From Ptiloglossa arizonensis (Eukaryota; Arthropoda; Insecta; Hymenoptera; Colletidae): a DNA stretch of 64,000 nucleotides. A model generated the notes under the pieces. That model was not told where the DNA came from, ran no database searches, and saw only the letters and a program-made list of their open reading frames with translations. Both the position numbers and the translations under genes were made by a program. Location of the stretch: the NCBI RefSeq assembly GCF_051014685.1, contig NW_027478441.1, positions 1,054,001 to 1,118,000 of the forward strand. The letters run 5' to 3'. This document shows positions 48,935 through 62,400 of this stretch, in pieces (position 1 is the first letter of the stretch; each line of letters starts with the position of its first letter).

Positions 48935-50010
48935 ATCCGCAAAATTTCTGTTGCATCTGAATGTAGAAACTCGCCCGATTACAACGGTATGTGTAGCTTT
49001 CCCCTAGGCCGTTCCAGTTATTCATTTCGAGCATCAGAACTGCGAAAGTTTTGAGTTTCTCAAGCGTTTCTTACATCCAAACTGCCATATCTCGCGAACG
49101 GAATGACCAATCCGCAAAATTTCTGTTGCATCTGAAAGTAGAAACTCGCCCGATTACAACGGTATGTGTAGCTTTCCCCTAGGCCGTTCCAGTTATTCTT
49201 TTCGAGCATCAGAACTGCGAAAATTTTGAGTTTCTCAAGCGTTTCTTACTTCCAAACTGCCATATCTCGCGAACGGATTGACCGATCCGCAAAGTTTCTG
49301 TTGCATCTGAAAGTAGAAACTCGACCGATTACAACGGTATGCGCACTTTTCCCCTAGGCCGTTCTAGTTTTTCGTTTCGAGCATTAGAACTGCGCAAATT
49401 TTGAGTTTCTCAAGCGTTTCTTACCTCCAAACTGCCATATATCGCGAACGGATTGAACAATCCGCAAAATTTCTGTTGCATCTGAAAGTAGAAACTCGCC
49501 CGATTACAACGGTATGTGTAGCTTTCCCCTAGGCCTTTCCAGTTATTCTTTTCGAGCATCAGAACTGCGAAAATTTTGAGTTTCTCAAGCGTTTCTTACT
49601 TCCAAACTGCCATATCTCGCGACCGGATTGACCGATCCGCAAAGTTTCTGTTGCATCTGAAAGTAGAAACTCGCCCGATTACAACGGTATGCGTACTTTC
49701 CCCCTAGGCCGTTCTAGTTACTCGTTTCGAGCATCAGAACTGCGAAAATTTTGAGTTTCTCAAGCGTTTCTTATCTCCAAACTGCCATATCTCGCGAACG
49801 GATTGATCAATCCGCAAAATTTCTGTTGCATCTGATAGTAGAAACTCGCCCGATTACAACGGTATGCGTACTTTTCCCCTAGGCCGTTCTAGTTATTCGT
49901 TTCGAGCATCAGAACGACGAAAATTTTGAGTTTCTCAAGCGTTTCTTACCTCCAAACTGCCATATCTCGCGAACGGATTGACCAATCCGCAAAATTTCTG
50001 TTGCATCTGA
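48935..50010. repeat. 14-mer-offset HOR block (2450 bp), copy 2
   Basis: This is the second copy of 46485-47560. It differs, for example, at CTTACTTCC near 49246, where copy 1 has CTTACATCC. The match ends at 50010, where GAAAGTAG replaces GAAAATAG. Confidence 0.87.
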
Positions 50011-50385
50011 AAGTAGAAACTCGCCCGATTACAACCGTATGCGTACTTTCCCCCTAGGCCGTTCTAGTTACTCGTTTCGAGCATCAGAACTGCGAAAATT
50101 TTGAGTTTCTCAAGCGTTTCTTATCTCCAAACTGCCATATCTCGCGAACGGATTGATCAATCCGCAAAATTTCTGTTGCATCTGAAAGTAGAAACTCGCC
50201 CGATTACAACGGTATGCGTACTTTTCCCCCAGGCCGTTCTAGTTATTCGTTTCGAGCATCAGAACGACGAAAATTTTGAGTTTCTCAAGCGTTTCTGACC
50301 TCCAAACTGCCATATCTCGCAAACGGATTGACTAATCCGCAAAATTTCTGTTGCATCTGAAAGTAGAAACTCGCCCGATTACAAC
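49980..50385. repeat. 11-mer-offset block (1925 bp), copy 2
   Basis: This is the second copy of 48055-48460. It carries an extra change, CGTTTCTGACC near 50293, which is itself repeated near 51343 (shift 1050). Confidence 0.8.
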
Positions 50386-52079
50386 GGTATGCGTACTTTT
50401 CCCCTAGGCCGTTCTAGTTACTCGTTTCGAGCATCAGAACTGCGAAAATTTTGAGTTTCTCAAGCGTTTCTTACCTCCAAACTGCCATATCTCGCGAACG
50501 GATTGACCAATCCGCAAAATTTCTGTTGCATCTGAATGTAGAAACTCGCCCGATTACAACGGTATGTGTAGCTTTCCCCTAGGCCGTTCCAGTTATTCAT
50601 TTCGAGCATCAGAACTGCGAAAATTTTGAGTTTCTCAAGCGTTTCTTACCTCCAAACTGCCATATCTCGCGAACGGATTGACCGATCCGCAAAATTTCTG
50701 TTGCATCTGAAAGTAGAAACTCGCCCGATTACAACGGTATGCGTACTTTTCCCCTAGGTCGTTCTAGTTACTCGTTTCGAGCATCAGAACTGCGACAATT
50801 TTGAGTTTCTCAAGCATTTCTTACCTCCAAACTGCCATATCTCGCGAACGGATTGACCAATCCGCAAAATTTCTGTTGCATCTGAAAGTAGAAATTCGCC
50901 CGATTACAACGGTATGCGTTCTTCTCCCCTAGGCCGTTCTAGTTACTCGTTTCGAGCATCAGAACTGCGACAATTTTGAGTTTCTCAAGCATTTCTTACC
51001 TCCAAACTGCCATATCTCGCGAACGGATTGACCAATCCGCAAAATTTCTATTGCATCTGAAAGTAGAAACTCTCCCGATTACAACGGTATGCGCACTTTT
51101 CCCCAAGGCCGTTCGAGTTATTCGTTTCGAGCATCAGAACTGCGCAAATTTTGTGTTTCTCAAGCGTTTCTTACCTCCAAACTGCCATATCTCGCGAACG
51201 GATTGATCAATCCGCAAAATTTCTGTTGCATCTGAAAGTAGAAACTCGCCCGATTACAGCGGTATGCGTACTTTTCCCCTAGGCCGTTCTAGTTATTCGT
51301 TTCGAGCATCAGAACGACGAAAATTTTGAGTTTCTCAAGCGTTTCTGACCTCCAAACTGCCATATCTCGCAAACGGATTGACTAATCCGCAAAATTTCTG
51401 TTGCATCTGAAAGTAGAAACTCGCCCGATTACAACGGTATGCGTACTTTTCCCCTAGGTCGTTCTAGTTACTCGTTTCGAGCATCAGAACTGCGACAATT
51501 TTGAGTTTCTCAAGCATTTCTTACCTCCAAACTGCCATATCTCGCGAACGGATTGACCAATCCGCAAAATTTCTGTTGCATCTGAAAGTAGAAACTCGCC
51601 CGATTACAACGGTATGCGTTCTTCTCCCCTAGGGCGTTCTAGTCACTCGTTTCGAGCATCAGAATTGCGAAAATTTTGAGTTTCTCAAGCGTTTCTTACC
51701 TCCAAACTGCCATATCTCGCGAACGGATTGACCAATCCGCAAAATTTCTGTTGCATCTGAAAGTAGAAACTCGCCCGATTACAACGGTATGCGTACTTTT
51801 TCCCTAGGCCGTTCCAGTTATTCGTTTCGAGCATCATAACGGCGAAAATTTTGAGTTTCTCAAGCGTTTCTTACCTCCAAACTGCCATATCTCGCGAACG
51901 GATTGACTAATCCGCAAACTTTCTGTTGCATCTGAAAGTAGAAACTCGCCCGATTACAATGGTATGCGTACTTTTCCCCTAGGCCGTTCTAGTTACTCGT
52001 TTCGAGCATCAGAACTGCGAAAATTTTGAGTTTCTCAAGCGTTTCTTACATCCAAACGGCCATATCTCGCGAACGGATT
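50386..52079. repeat. Small-offset duplications (4-mer and 6-mer)
   Basis: About 50741-50920 matches 51441-51620 at a shift of 700, sharing CCTAGGTCGTTC, GCGACAATTTTG and CTCAAGCATTTC. About 50240-50390 matches 51290-51440 at a shift of 1050, sharing CAGAACGACG, CGTTTCTGACC and GACTAATCC. Confidence 0.78.
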
Positions 52080-54185
52080 GACCAATCCGCATAATTTCTG
52101 TTGCATCTGAAAGTAGAAACTCGCCCGATTACAACGGTATGCGCACTTTTCCCGTAGACCGTTCTAGTCATTCGTTTCGAGCATCAGAACTGCGCAAATT
52201 TTGAGTTTCTCAAGCGTTTCTTACCTCCAAACGGCCATATCTCGCGAACGGATTGACAAATCCGCAAAATTTCTGTTGCATCTGAAAGTAGAAACTCGCC
52301 CGATTACAACGGTATGCGTACTTCTACCCTAGGACGTTCTAGTCATTCGTTTCGAGCAACAGAACTGCGAAAATTTTGAGTTTCTCAAGCGTTTCTTACT
52401 TCCAAACTGCCATATCTCGCGAACGGATCGACCAATCCGCAAAATTTCTGTTGCATCTGAAAGTAGAAACTCGCCCGATTACATCGGTATGGGTACTTTT
52501 CCCCTAGGCCGTTCTAGTTATTCGTTTCGAGCATCAGAACTGCGAAAATTTTGAGTCTCTCAAGCGTTTCTTACCTCCAAACTGCCATATCTCGCAAACG
52601 GATTGACCAATCCGCAAAATTTCTGTTGCATTTGAAAGTAGAAACTCGCCCGATTACAACGGTATGCGCATTTTTCCCCTGGGCCGTTCTAGTTATTCGT
52701 TTCGAGCATCAGAACTGCGAAAATTTTGAGTTTCTCAAGCGTTTCTTATCTCAAAACTGCCATATCTCGCGAACGGATTGATCAATCCGCAAAACTTCTG
52801 TTGCATCTGAAAGTAGAAACTCGCCCGATTACAACGGTATGCGCACTTTTCCCGTAGGCCGTTCTAGTCATTCGTTTCGTGCATCAGAACTGCGAAAATT
52901 TTGAGTTTCTCAAGCGTTTCTTACATCCAAACGGCCATATCTCGCGAACGGATTGACAAATCCGCAAAATTTCTGTTGCATCTGAAAGTAGAAACTCGCC
53001 CGATTACAACGGTATGCGTACTTCTACCCTAGGACGTTCTAGTCATTCGTTTCGAGCATCAGAACTGCGAAAATTTTGAGTTTCTCAAGCGTTTCTTATC
53101 TCAAAACTGCCATATCTCGCGAACGGATTGATCAATCCGCAAAATTTCTGTTGCATCTGAAAGTAGAAACTCGCCCGATTACAACGGTATGCGCACTTTT
53201 CCCCTAGGCCGTTCTAGTTATTCGTTTCGAGCATCAGAACTGCGAAAATTTTGGGTTTCTCAAGCGTTTCTGACCTCCAAACTGCCACATCTCGCGAACG
53301 GATTGACCAATCCACAAAATTTCTGTTGCATCTGAAAGTAGAATCTCGCCCGATTACAACGGTAGGTGTAGTTTTCCCCTAGGTCGTTCTAGTCATTCGT
53401 TTCGAGCATCAGAACTGCGCAAATTTTGAGTTTCTCAAGCGTTTCTTACCTCCAAACTGCCATATCTCGCGAACGGATTGACCAATCCGCAAAATTTCTG
53501 TTGCATCTGAAAGTAGAAACTCGCCCGATTACAACGGTAGGTGTAGTTTTCCCCTAGGCCGTTCTAGTTATTCGTTTCGAGCATCAGAACTGCGAAAATT
53601 TTGAGTTTCTCAAGCGTTTCTTACCTCCAAACTGCCATATCTCGCGAACGGATTGACAAATCCGCAAAATTTCTGTTGCATCTGAAAGTAGAAACTCGCC
53701 CGATTACAACGGTATGCGCACTTTTCCCGTAGGCCGTTCTAGTCATTCGTTTCGAGCATCAGAACTGCGAAAATTTTGAGTTTCTCAAGCGTTTCTTACA
53801 TCCAAACGGCCATATCTCGCGAACGGATTGACAAATCCGCAAAATTTCTGTTGCATCTGAAAGTAGAAACTCGCCCGATTACAACGGTATGCGTACTTCT
53901 ACCCTAGGACGTTCTAGTCATTCGTTTCGAGCATCAGAACTGCGAAAATTTTGAGTTTCTCAAGCGTTTCTTACTTCCAAACTGCCATATCTCGCGAACG
54001 GATCGACCAATCCGCAAAATTTCTGTTGCATCTGAAAGTAGAAACTCGCCCGATTACATCGGTATGGGTACTTTTCCCCTAGGCCGTTCTAGTTATTCGT
54101 TTCGAGCATCAGAACTGCGAAAATTTTGAGTCTCTCAAGCGTTTCTTACCTCCAAACTGCCACATCTCGCAAACGGATTGACCAA
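52080..54185. repeat. HOR block of the right half, first copy
   Basis: Three offsets overlap here. 52080-52630 matches 54180-54725 at 2100 (12-mer; GCATAATTTC, CTTCTACCCTAGGACG, GCAACAG or TCAACAG, ACATCGGTATGGG). 52630-53490 matches 54905-55765 at 2275 (13-mer; TTGCATTTG, TTTTTCCCCTGGG, TTATCTCAAAAC, TTTTGGGTTTC, CCTAGGTCG). 52700-54185 matches 58475-59960 at 5775 (33-mer). Confidence 0.82.
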
Positions 54186-55765
54186 TCCGCATAATTTCTG
54201 TTGCATCTGAAAGTAGAAACTCGCCCGATTACAACGGTATGCGCACTTTTCCCGTAGGCCGTTCTAGTCATTCGTTTCGAGCATCAGAACTGCGCAAATT
54301 TTGAGTTTCTCAAGCGTTTCTTACCTCCAAACGGCCATATCTCGCGAACGGATTGACAAATCCGCAAAATTTCTGTTGCATCTGAAAGTAGAAACTCGCC
54401 CGATTACAACGGTATGCGTACTTCTACCCTAGGACGTTCTAGTCATTCGTTTCGATCAACAGAACTGCGAAAATTTTGAGTTTCTCAAGCGTTTCTTACT
54501 TCCAAACTGCCATATCTCGCGAACGGATCGACCAATCCGCAAAATTTCTGTTGCATCTGAAAGTAGAAACTCGCCCGATTACATCGGTATGGGTACTTTT
54601 CCCCTAGGCCGTTCTAGTTATTCGTTTCGAGCATCAGAACTGCGAAAATTTTGAGTCTCTCAAGCGTTTCTTACCTCCAAACTGCCATATCTCGCAAACG
54701 GATTGACCAATCCGCAAAATTTCTGTTGTGTCTGAAAGTAGAAACTCGCCCGATTACAACGGTATGTGTAGTTTTCCCCTAGGCCGTTCTATTTATTCGT
54801 TTCGAGCCTCAGAACTGCGAAAATTTTGAGTTTCTCAAGCGTTTCTTACATCCAACATGCCATATCTCGCGAACGCATTTACCAATCCGCAAAATTTCTG
54901 TTGCATTTGAAAGTAGAAACTCGCCCGATTACAACGGTATGCGCATTTTTCCCCTGGGCCGTTCTAGTTATTCGTTTCGAGCATCAGAACTGCGAAAATT
55001 TTGAGTTTCTCAAGCGTTTCTTATCTCAAAACTGCCATATCTCGCGAACGGATTGATCAATCCGCAAAACTTCTGTTGCATCTGAAAGTAGAAACTCGCC
55101 CGATTACAACGGTATGCGCACTTTTCCCGTAGGCCGTTCTAGTCATTCGTTTCGAGCATCAGAACTGCGAAAATTTTGAGTTTCTCAAGCGTTTCTTACA
55201 TCCAAATGGCCATATCTCGCGAACGGATTGACAAATCCGCAAAATTTCTGTTGCATCTGAAAGTAGAAACTCGCCCGATTACAACGGTATGCGTACTTCT
55301 ACCCTAGGACGTTCTAGTCATTCGTTTCGAGCATCAGAACTGCGAAAATTTTGAGTTTCTCAAGCGTTTCTTATCTCAAAACTGCCATATCTCGCGAACG
55401 GATTGATCAATCCGCAAAATTTCTGTTGCATCTGAAAGTAGAAACTCGCCCGATTACAACGGTATGCGCACTTTTCCCCTAGGCCGTTCTAGTTATTCGT
55501 TTCGAGCATCAGAACTGCGAAAATTTTGGGTTTCTCAAGCGTTTCTGACCTCCAAACTGCCACATCTCGCGAACGGATTGACCAATCCACAAAATTTCTG
55601 TTGCATCTGAAAGTAGAATCTCGCCCGATTACAACGGTAGGTGTAGTTTTCCCCTAGGTCGTTCTAGTCATTCGTTTCGAGCATCAGAACTGCGCAAATT
55701 TTGAGTTTCTCAAGCGTTTCTTACCTCCAAACTGCCATATCTCGCGAACGGATTGACCAATCCGC
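54180..55765. repeat. HOR block of the right half, second copy
   Basis: This block is built from the 12-mer-offset piece (54180-54725) and the 13-mer-offset piece (54905-55765). Between them is one inserted monomer with GTTGTGTCTG, CTATTTATTCG, GAGCCTCAG, CCAACATGCC and CGCATTTACC. About 54180-54975 also recurs at 57505-58300 (shift 3325, 19 monomers) with those same marks. Confidence 0.8.
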
Positions 55766-57504
55766 AAAATTTCTGTTGCCTCTGAAAGTAGAAACTCGCC
55801 CAATTACAACGGTATGCGTTCTTCTCCCCTAGGCCGTTCTAGTCATTCGTTTCGAGCATCAGAACTGCGAAAATTTTGAGTTTCTCAAGCGTTTCTTACC
55901 TCCAAACAGCCACATCTCGCGAACGGATTGACCAATCCGCAAAATTTCTGTTGCATCTGAAAGTAGAGACACGACCGATTACAACGGTATGTGTAGTTTT
56001 CCCCTAGGCCGTTCTATTTATTCGTTTCGAGCCTCAGAACTGCGAAAATTTTGAGTTTCTCAAGCGTTTCTTACCTTCAAACAGCCACATCTCGCGAACG
56101 GATTGACCAATCCGCATAATTTCTGTTGCATCTGAAAGTAGAAACTCGCCCGATTACAACGGTATGCGTACTTCTCCCCTAGGCCGTTCTAGTTATTCGT
56201 TTCGAGCATCAGAACTGCGAAAATTTTGAGTTTCTCAAGCGTTTCTGACCTCCAAACTGCCACATCTCGCGAACGGATTGACCAATCCACAAAATTTCTG
56301 TTGCATCTGAAAGTAGAATCTCGCCCGATTACAACGGTAGGTGTAGTTTTCCCCTAGGTCGTTCTTGTTATTCGTTTCGAGCATCAGAACTGCGAAAATT
56401 TTGAGTTTCTCAAGCGTTTCTTACTTCCAAACTGCCATATCTCGCGAACGGATTGACCAATCCTCAAAATTTCTGTTGCATCTGAAAGTAGAAACTCGCC
56501 CAATTACAACGGTATGCGTTCTTCTCCCCTAGGCCGTTCTAGTCATTCGTTTCGAGCATCAGAACTGCGAAAATTTTGAGTTTCTCAAGCGTTTCTTACC
56601 TCCAAACAGCCACATCTCGCGAACGGATTGACCAATCCGCAAAATTTCTGTTGCATCTGAAAGTAGAGACACGCCCGATTACAACGGCATGCGCACTTTT
56701 CCCGTAGGCCGTTCTAGTCATTCGTTTCGAGCATCAGAACTGCGAAAATTTTGAGTTTCTCAAGCGTTTCTTACATCCAAACGGCCATATCTCGCGAACG
56801 GATTGACCAATCCGCATAATTTCTGTTGCATCTGAAAGTAGAAACTCGCCCGATTACAACGGTATGCGTACTTCTCCCCTAGGACGTTCTAGTCATTCGT
56901 TTCGAGCATCAGAACTGCGAAAATTTTGAGTTTCTCAAGAGTTTCTGACTTCCAAACTGCCATATCTCGCGAACGGATTGACCGATCCGCAAAATTTCTG
57001 TTGCATCTGAAAGTAGAAACTCGCCCGATTACAACGGTGTGCACACTTTTCCCCTAGGCCGTTCCAGTTATTCGTTTCGAGCATCAGAACTGCGAAAATT
57101 TTGAGTTTCTCAAGCGTTTCTTACATCCAAACTGCCATATCTCGCGAACGGATTGACCAATCCGCATAATTTCTGTTGCATCTGAAAGTAGAAACTCGCC
57201 CGATTACAACGGTATGCGCACTTTTCCCGTAGGCCGTTCTAGTCATTCGTTTCGAGCATCAGAACTGCGCAAATTTTGAGTTTCTCAAGCGTTTCTTACC
57301 TCCAAACAGCCATATCTCGCGAACGGATTGACTAATCCGCAAACTTTCTGTTGCATCTGAAAGTAGAAACTCGCCCGATTACAATGGTATGCGTACTTTT
57401 CCCCTAGGCCGTTCTAGTTACTCGTTTCGAGCATCAGAACTGCGAAAATTTTGAGTTTCTCAAGCGTTTCTTACATCCAAACGGCCATATCTCGCGAACG
57501 GATT
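55766..57504. repeat. Monomers between right-half HOR copies; includes 30-mer-offset block copy 1 (56035-57150)
   Basis: 56035-57150 matches 61285-62400 at a shift of 5250 (30 x 175). Shared marks are TTACCTTCAAACAGCC, GCATAATTTC, CCAATCCACAAAA, AGAATCTCGCC, GTCGTTCTTGTT (near 56360 and 61610), AGAGACACG and GCACACTTTTCC. The remainder is made of related monomers. No other sequence is present. Confidence 0.82.
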
Positions 57505-58565
57505 GACCAATCCGCATAATTTCTGTTGCATCTGAAAGTAGAAACTCGCCCGATTACAACGGTATGCGCACTTTTCCCGTAGGCCGTTCTAGTCATTCGT
57601 TTCGAGCATCAGAACTGCGCAAATTTTGAGTTTCTCAAGCGTTTCTTACATCCAAACGGCCATATCTCGCGAACGGATTGACAAATCCGCAAAATTTCTG
57701 TTGCATCTGAAAGTAGAAACTCGCCCGATTACAACGGTATGCGTACTTCTACCCTAGGACGTTCTAGTCATTCGTTTCGAGCATCAGAACTGCGAAAATT
57801 TTGAGTTTCTCAAGCGTTTCTTACTTCCAAACTGCCATATCTCGCGAACGGATCGACCAATCCGCAAAATTTCTGTTGCATCTGAAAGTAGAAACTCGCC
57901 CGATTACATCGGTATGGGTACTTTTCCCCTAGGCCGTTCTAGTTATTCGTTTCGAGCATCAGAACTGCGAAAATTTTGAGTCTCTCAAGCGTTTCTTACC
58001 TCCAAACTGCCATATCTCGCAAACGGATTGACCAATCCGCAAAATTTCTGTTGTGTCTGAAAGTAGAAACTCGCCCGATTACAACGGTATGTGTAGTTTT
58101 CCCCTAGGCCGTTCTATTTATTCGTTTCGAGCCTCAGAACTGCGAAAATTTTGAGTTTCTCAAGCGTTTCTTACATCCAACATGCCATATCTCGCGAACG
58201 CATTTACCAATCCGCAAAATTTCTGTTGCATTTGAAAGTAGAAACTCGCCCGATTACAACGGTATGCGCATTTTTCCCCTGGGCCGTTCTAGTTATTCGT
58301 TTCAAGCATCAGAACTGCGAAAGTTTTGAGTTTCTAAAGCGTTTCTTACATCCAAACGGCCATATCTCGCGAACGGATTGACCAATCCGCAAAATTTCTG
58401 TTGCATCTGAAAGCAGAAACTCGCCCGATTACAACGGTATGCGTACTCCTCCCCTAGGCCGTTCTAGTCATTCGTTTCGAGCATCACAACTGCGAAAATT
58501 TTGAGTTTCTCAAGCGTTTCTTATCTCAAAACTGCCATATCTCGCGAACGGATTGATCAATCCGC
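57505..58565. repeat. HOR block of the right half, third copy
   Basis: 57505-58300 matches 54180-54975 at 3325 (19-mer). 57615-58565 matches 59540-60490 at 1925 (11-mer), sharing CTTCTACCCTAGGACG, ACATCGGTATGGG, GTTGTGTCTG, TTTCTAAAGCG, GTACTCCTCCCC and GCATCACAACTG. Confidence 0.82.
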
Positions 58566-60490
58566 AAAATTTCTGTTGCATCTGAAAGTAGAAACTCGCC
58601 CGATTACAACGGTATGCGCACTTTTCCCGTAGGTCGTTCTAGTCATTCGTTTCGAGCATCAGAACTGCGAAAATTTTGAGTTTCTCAAGCGTTTCTTACA
58701 TCCAAACGGCCATATCTCGCGAACGGATTGACAAATCCGCAAAATTTCTGTTGCATCTGAAAGTAGAAACTCGCCCGATTACAACGGTATGCGTACTTCT
58801 ACCCTAGGACGTTCTAGTCATTCGTTTCGAGCATCAGAACTGCGAAAATTTTGAGTTTCTCAAGCGTTTCTTATCTCAGAACTGCCATATCTCGCGAACG
58901 GATTGATCAATCCGCAAAATTTCTGTTGCATCTGAAAGTAGAAACTCGCCCGATTACAACGGTATGCGCACTTTTCCCCTAGGCCGTTCTAGTTATTCGT
59001 TTCGAGCATCAGAACTGCGAAAATTTTGAGTTTCTCAAGCGTTTCTGACCTCCAAACTGCCACATCTCGCGAACGGATTGACCAATCCACAAAATTTCTG
59101 TTGCATCTGAAAGTAGAATCTCGCCCGATTACAACGGTAGGTGTAGTTTTCCCCTAGGTCGTTCTAGTCATTCGTTTCGAGCATCAGAACTGCGCAAATT
59201 TTGAGTTTCTCAAGCGTTTCTTACCTCCAAACTGCCATATCTCGCGAACGGATTGACCAATCCGCAAAATTTCTGTTGCATCTGAAAGTAGAAACTCGCC
59301 CGATTACAACGGTAGGTGTAGTTTTCCCCTAGGCCGTTCTAGTTATTCGTTTCGAGCATCAGAACTGCGAAAATTTTGAGTTTCTCAAGCGTTTCTTACC
59401 TCCAAACTGCCATATCTCGCGAACGGATTGACAAATCCGCAAAATTTCTGTTGCATCTGAAAGTAGAAACTCGCCCGATTACAACGGTATGCGCACTTTT
59501 CCCGTAGGCCGTTCTAGTCATTCGTTTCGAGCATCAGAACTGCGAAAATTTTGAGTTTCTCAAGCGTTTCTTACATCCAAACGGCCATATCTCGCGAACG
59601 GATTGACAAATCCGCAAAATTTCTGTTGCATCTGAAAGTAGAAACTCGCCCGATTACAACGGTATGCGTACTTCTACCCTAGGACGTTCTAGTCATGCGT
59701 TTCGAGCATCAGAACTGCGAAAATTTTGAGTTTCTCAAGCGTTTCTTACTTCCAAACTGCCATATCTCGCGAACGGATCGACCAATCCGCAAAATTTCTG
59801 TTGCATCTGAAAGTAGAAACTCGCCCGATTACATCGGTATGGGTACTTTTCCCCTAGGCCGTTCTAGTTATTCGTTTCGAGCATCAGAACTGCGAAAATT
59901 TTGAGTCTCTCAAGCGTTTCTTACCTCCAAACTGCCACATCTCGCAAACGGATTGACCAATCCGCAAAATTTCTGTTGTGTCTGAAAGTAGAAACTCGTC
60001 CGATTACAACGGTATGTGTAGTTTTCCCCTAGGCCGTTCTATTTATTCGTTTCGAGCCTCAGAACTGCGAAAATTTTGAGTTTCTCAAGCGTTTCTTACA
60101 TCCAAAATGCCATATCTCGCGAACGCGTTTACCAATCCGCAAAATTTCTGTTGCATTTGAAAGTAGAAACTCGCCCGATTACAACGGTATGCGCATTTTT
60201 CCCCTGGGCCGTTCTAGTTATTCGTTTCGAGCATCAGAACTGCGAAAGTTTTGAGTTTCTAAAGCGTTTCTTACATCCAAACGGCCATATCTCGCGAACG
60301 GATTGACCAATCCGCAAAATTTCTGTTGCATCTGAAAGCAGAAACTCGCCCGATTACAACGGTATGCGTACTCCTCCCCTAGGCCGTTCTACTCATTCGT
60401 TTCGAGCATCACAACTGCGAAAATTTTGAGTTTCTCAAGCGTTTCTTATCTCAAAACTGCCATATCTCGCGAACGGATTGATCAATCCGC
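58475..60490. repeat. HOR block of the right half, fourth copy
   Basis: 58475-59960 matches 52700-54185 at 5775 (33-mer), and 59540-60490 matches 57615-58565 at 1925 (11-mer). The block is therefore a joint between two earlier copies. One difference is CCAAAATGCC with CGCGTTTACC near 60103-60128, where the earlier copy has CCAACATGCC with CGCATTTACC. Confidence 0.82.
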
Positions 60491-61284
60491 AAAGTTTCTG
60501 TTGCATCTGAAAGTAGAATCTCGCCCGATTACAACGGTAGGTGTAGTTTCCCCCTAGGTCGTTCTTGTTATTCGTTTCGAGCATCAGAACTGCGAAAATT
60601 TTGAGTTTCTCAAGCGTTTCTTACATCCAAAATGCCATATCTCGCGAACGCGTTTACCAATCCGCAAAATTTCTGTTGCATTTGAAAGTAGAAACTCGCC
60701 CGATTACAACGGTATGCGCATTTTTCCCCTGGGCCGTTCTAGTTATACGTTTCGAGCATCAGAAGTGCGAAAATTTTGAGTCTCTCAAGCGTTTCTTACC
60801 TCCAAACTGCCACATCTCGCAAACGGATTGACCAATCCGCAAAATTTCTGTTGTGTCTGAAAGTAGAAACTCGCCCGATTACAACGGTATGCGCACTTTT
60901 CCCCTAGGCCGTTCTAGTTATTCGTTTCGAGCATCAGAACTGCGAAAATTTTGAGTTTCTCAAGCGTTTCTGACCTCCAAACTGCCACATCTCGCGAACG
61001 GATTGACCAATCCACAAAATTTCTGTTGCATCTGAAAGTAGAATCTCGCCCGATTACAACGGTAGGTGTAGTTTCCCCCTAGGTCGTTCTTGTTATTCGT
61101 TTCGAGCATCAGAACTGCGAAAATTTTGAGTTTCTCAAGCGTTTCTTACTTCCAAACTGCCATATCTCGCGAACGGATTGACCAATCCTCAAAATTTCTG
61201 TTGCATCTGAAAGTAGAAACTCGCCCGATTACAACGGTATGCGTTCTTCTCCCCTAGGCCGTTCTAGTCATTCGTTTCGAGCAT
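60491..61284. repeat. 3-mer (525 bp) offset duplications
   Basis: About 60585-60760 repeats 60060-60235 (CCAAAATGCC, CGCGTTTACC, TTGCATTTG). GTGTAGTTTCCCCC with GTCGTTCTTG occurs at 60541 and 61066. 60895-61240 resembles 61420-61765. All three are shifts of 525. Confidence 0.78.
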
Positions 61285-62400
61285 CAGAACTGCGAAAATT
61301 TTGAGTTTCTCAAGCGTTTCTTACCTTCAAACAGCCACATCTCGCGAACGGATTGACCAATCCGCATAATTTCTGTTGCATCTGAAAGTAGAAACTCGCC
61401 CGATTACAACGGTATGCGTACTTCTCCCCTAGGCCGTTCTAGTTATTCGTTTCGAGCATCAGAACTGCGAAAATTTTGAGTTTCTCAAGCGTTTCTGACC
61501 TCCAAACTGCCACATCTCGCGAACGGATTGACCAATCCACAAAATTTCTGTTGCATCTGAAAGTAGAATCTCGCCCGATTACAACGGTAGGTGTAGTTTT
61601 CCCCTAGGTCGTTCTTGTTATTCGTTTCGAGCATCAGAACTGCGAAAATTTTGAGTTTCTCAAGCGTTTCTTACTTCCAAACTGCCATATCTCGCGAACG
61701 GATTGACCAATCCTCAAAATTTCTGTTGCATCTGAAAGTAGAAACTCGCCCGATTACAACGGTATGCGTTCTTCTCCCCTAGGCCGTTCTAGTCATTCGT
61801 TTCGAGCATCAGAACTGCGAAAATTTTGAGTTTCTCAAGCGTTTCTTACCTCCAAACAGCCACATCTCGCGAACGGATTGACCAATCCGCAAAATTTCTG
61901 TTGCATCTGAAAGTAGAGACACGCCCGATTACAACGGTATGCGCACTTTTCCCGTAGGCCGTTCTAGTCATTCGTTTCGAGCATCAGAACTGCGAAAATT
62001 TTGAGTTTCTCAAGCGTTTCTTACATCCAAACGGCCATATCTCGCGAACGGATTGACCAATCCGCATAATTTCTATTGCATCTGAAAGTAGAAACTCGCC
62101 CGATTACAACGGTATGCGTACTTCTCCCCTAGGACGTTCTAGTCATTCGTTTCGAGCATCAGAACTGCGAAAATTTTGAGTTTCTCAAGCGTTTCTGACT
62201 TCCAAACTGCCATATCTCGCGAACGGATTGACCGATCCGCAAAATTTCTGTTGCATCTGAAAGTAGAAACTCGCCCGATTACAACCGTATGCACACTTTT
62301 CCCCTAGGCCGTTCCAGTTATTCGTTTCGAGCATCAGAACTGCGAAAATTTTGAGTTTGTCAAGCGTTTCTTACATCCAAACTGCCATATCTCGCGAACG
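61285..62400. repeat. 30-mer-offset HOR block, copy 2
   Basis: This is the second copy of 56035-57150. Small differences include ATTTCTATTGC near 62071, ACAACCGTATGCACAC near 62283 and GAGTTTGTCAAG near 62356. Confidence 0.82.

Noticed and set aside
59695..59904. Open frame that begins with ATG, created by the variant CATGCG
   Set aside because: It depends on one private substitution in a monomer and ends within the next unit. It is a chance frame in satellite.
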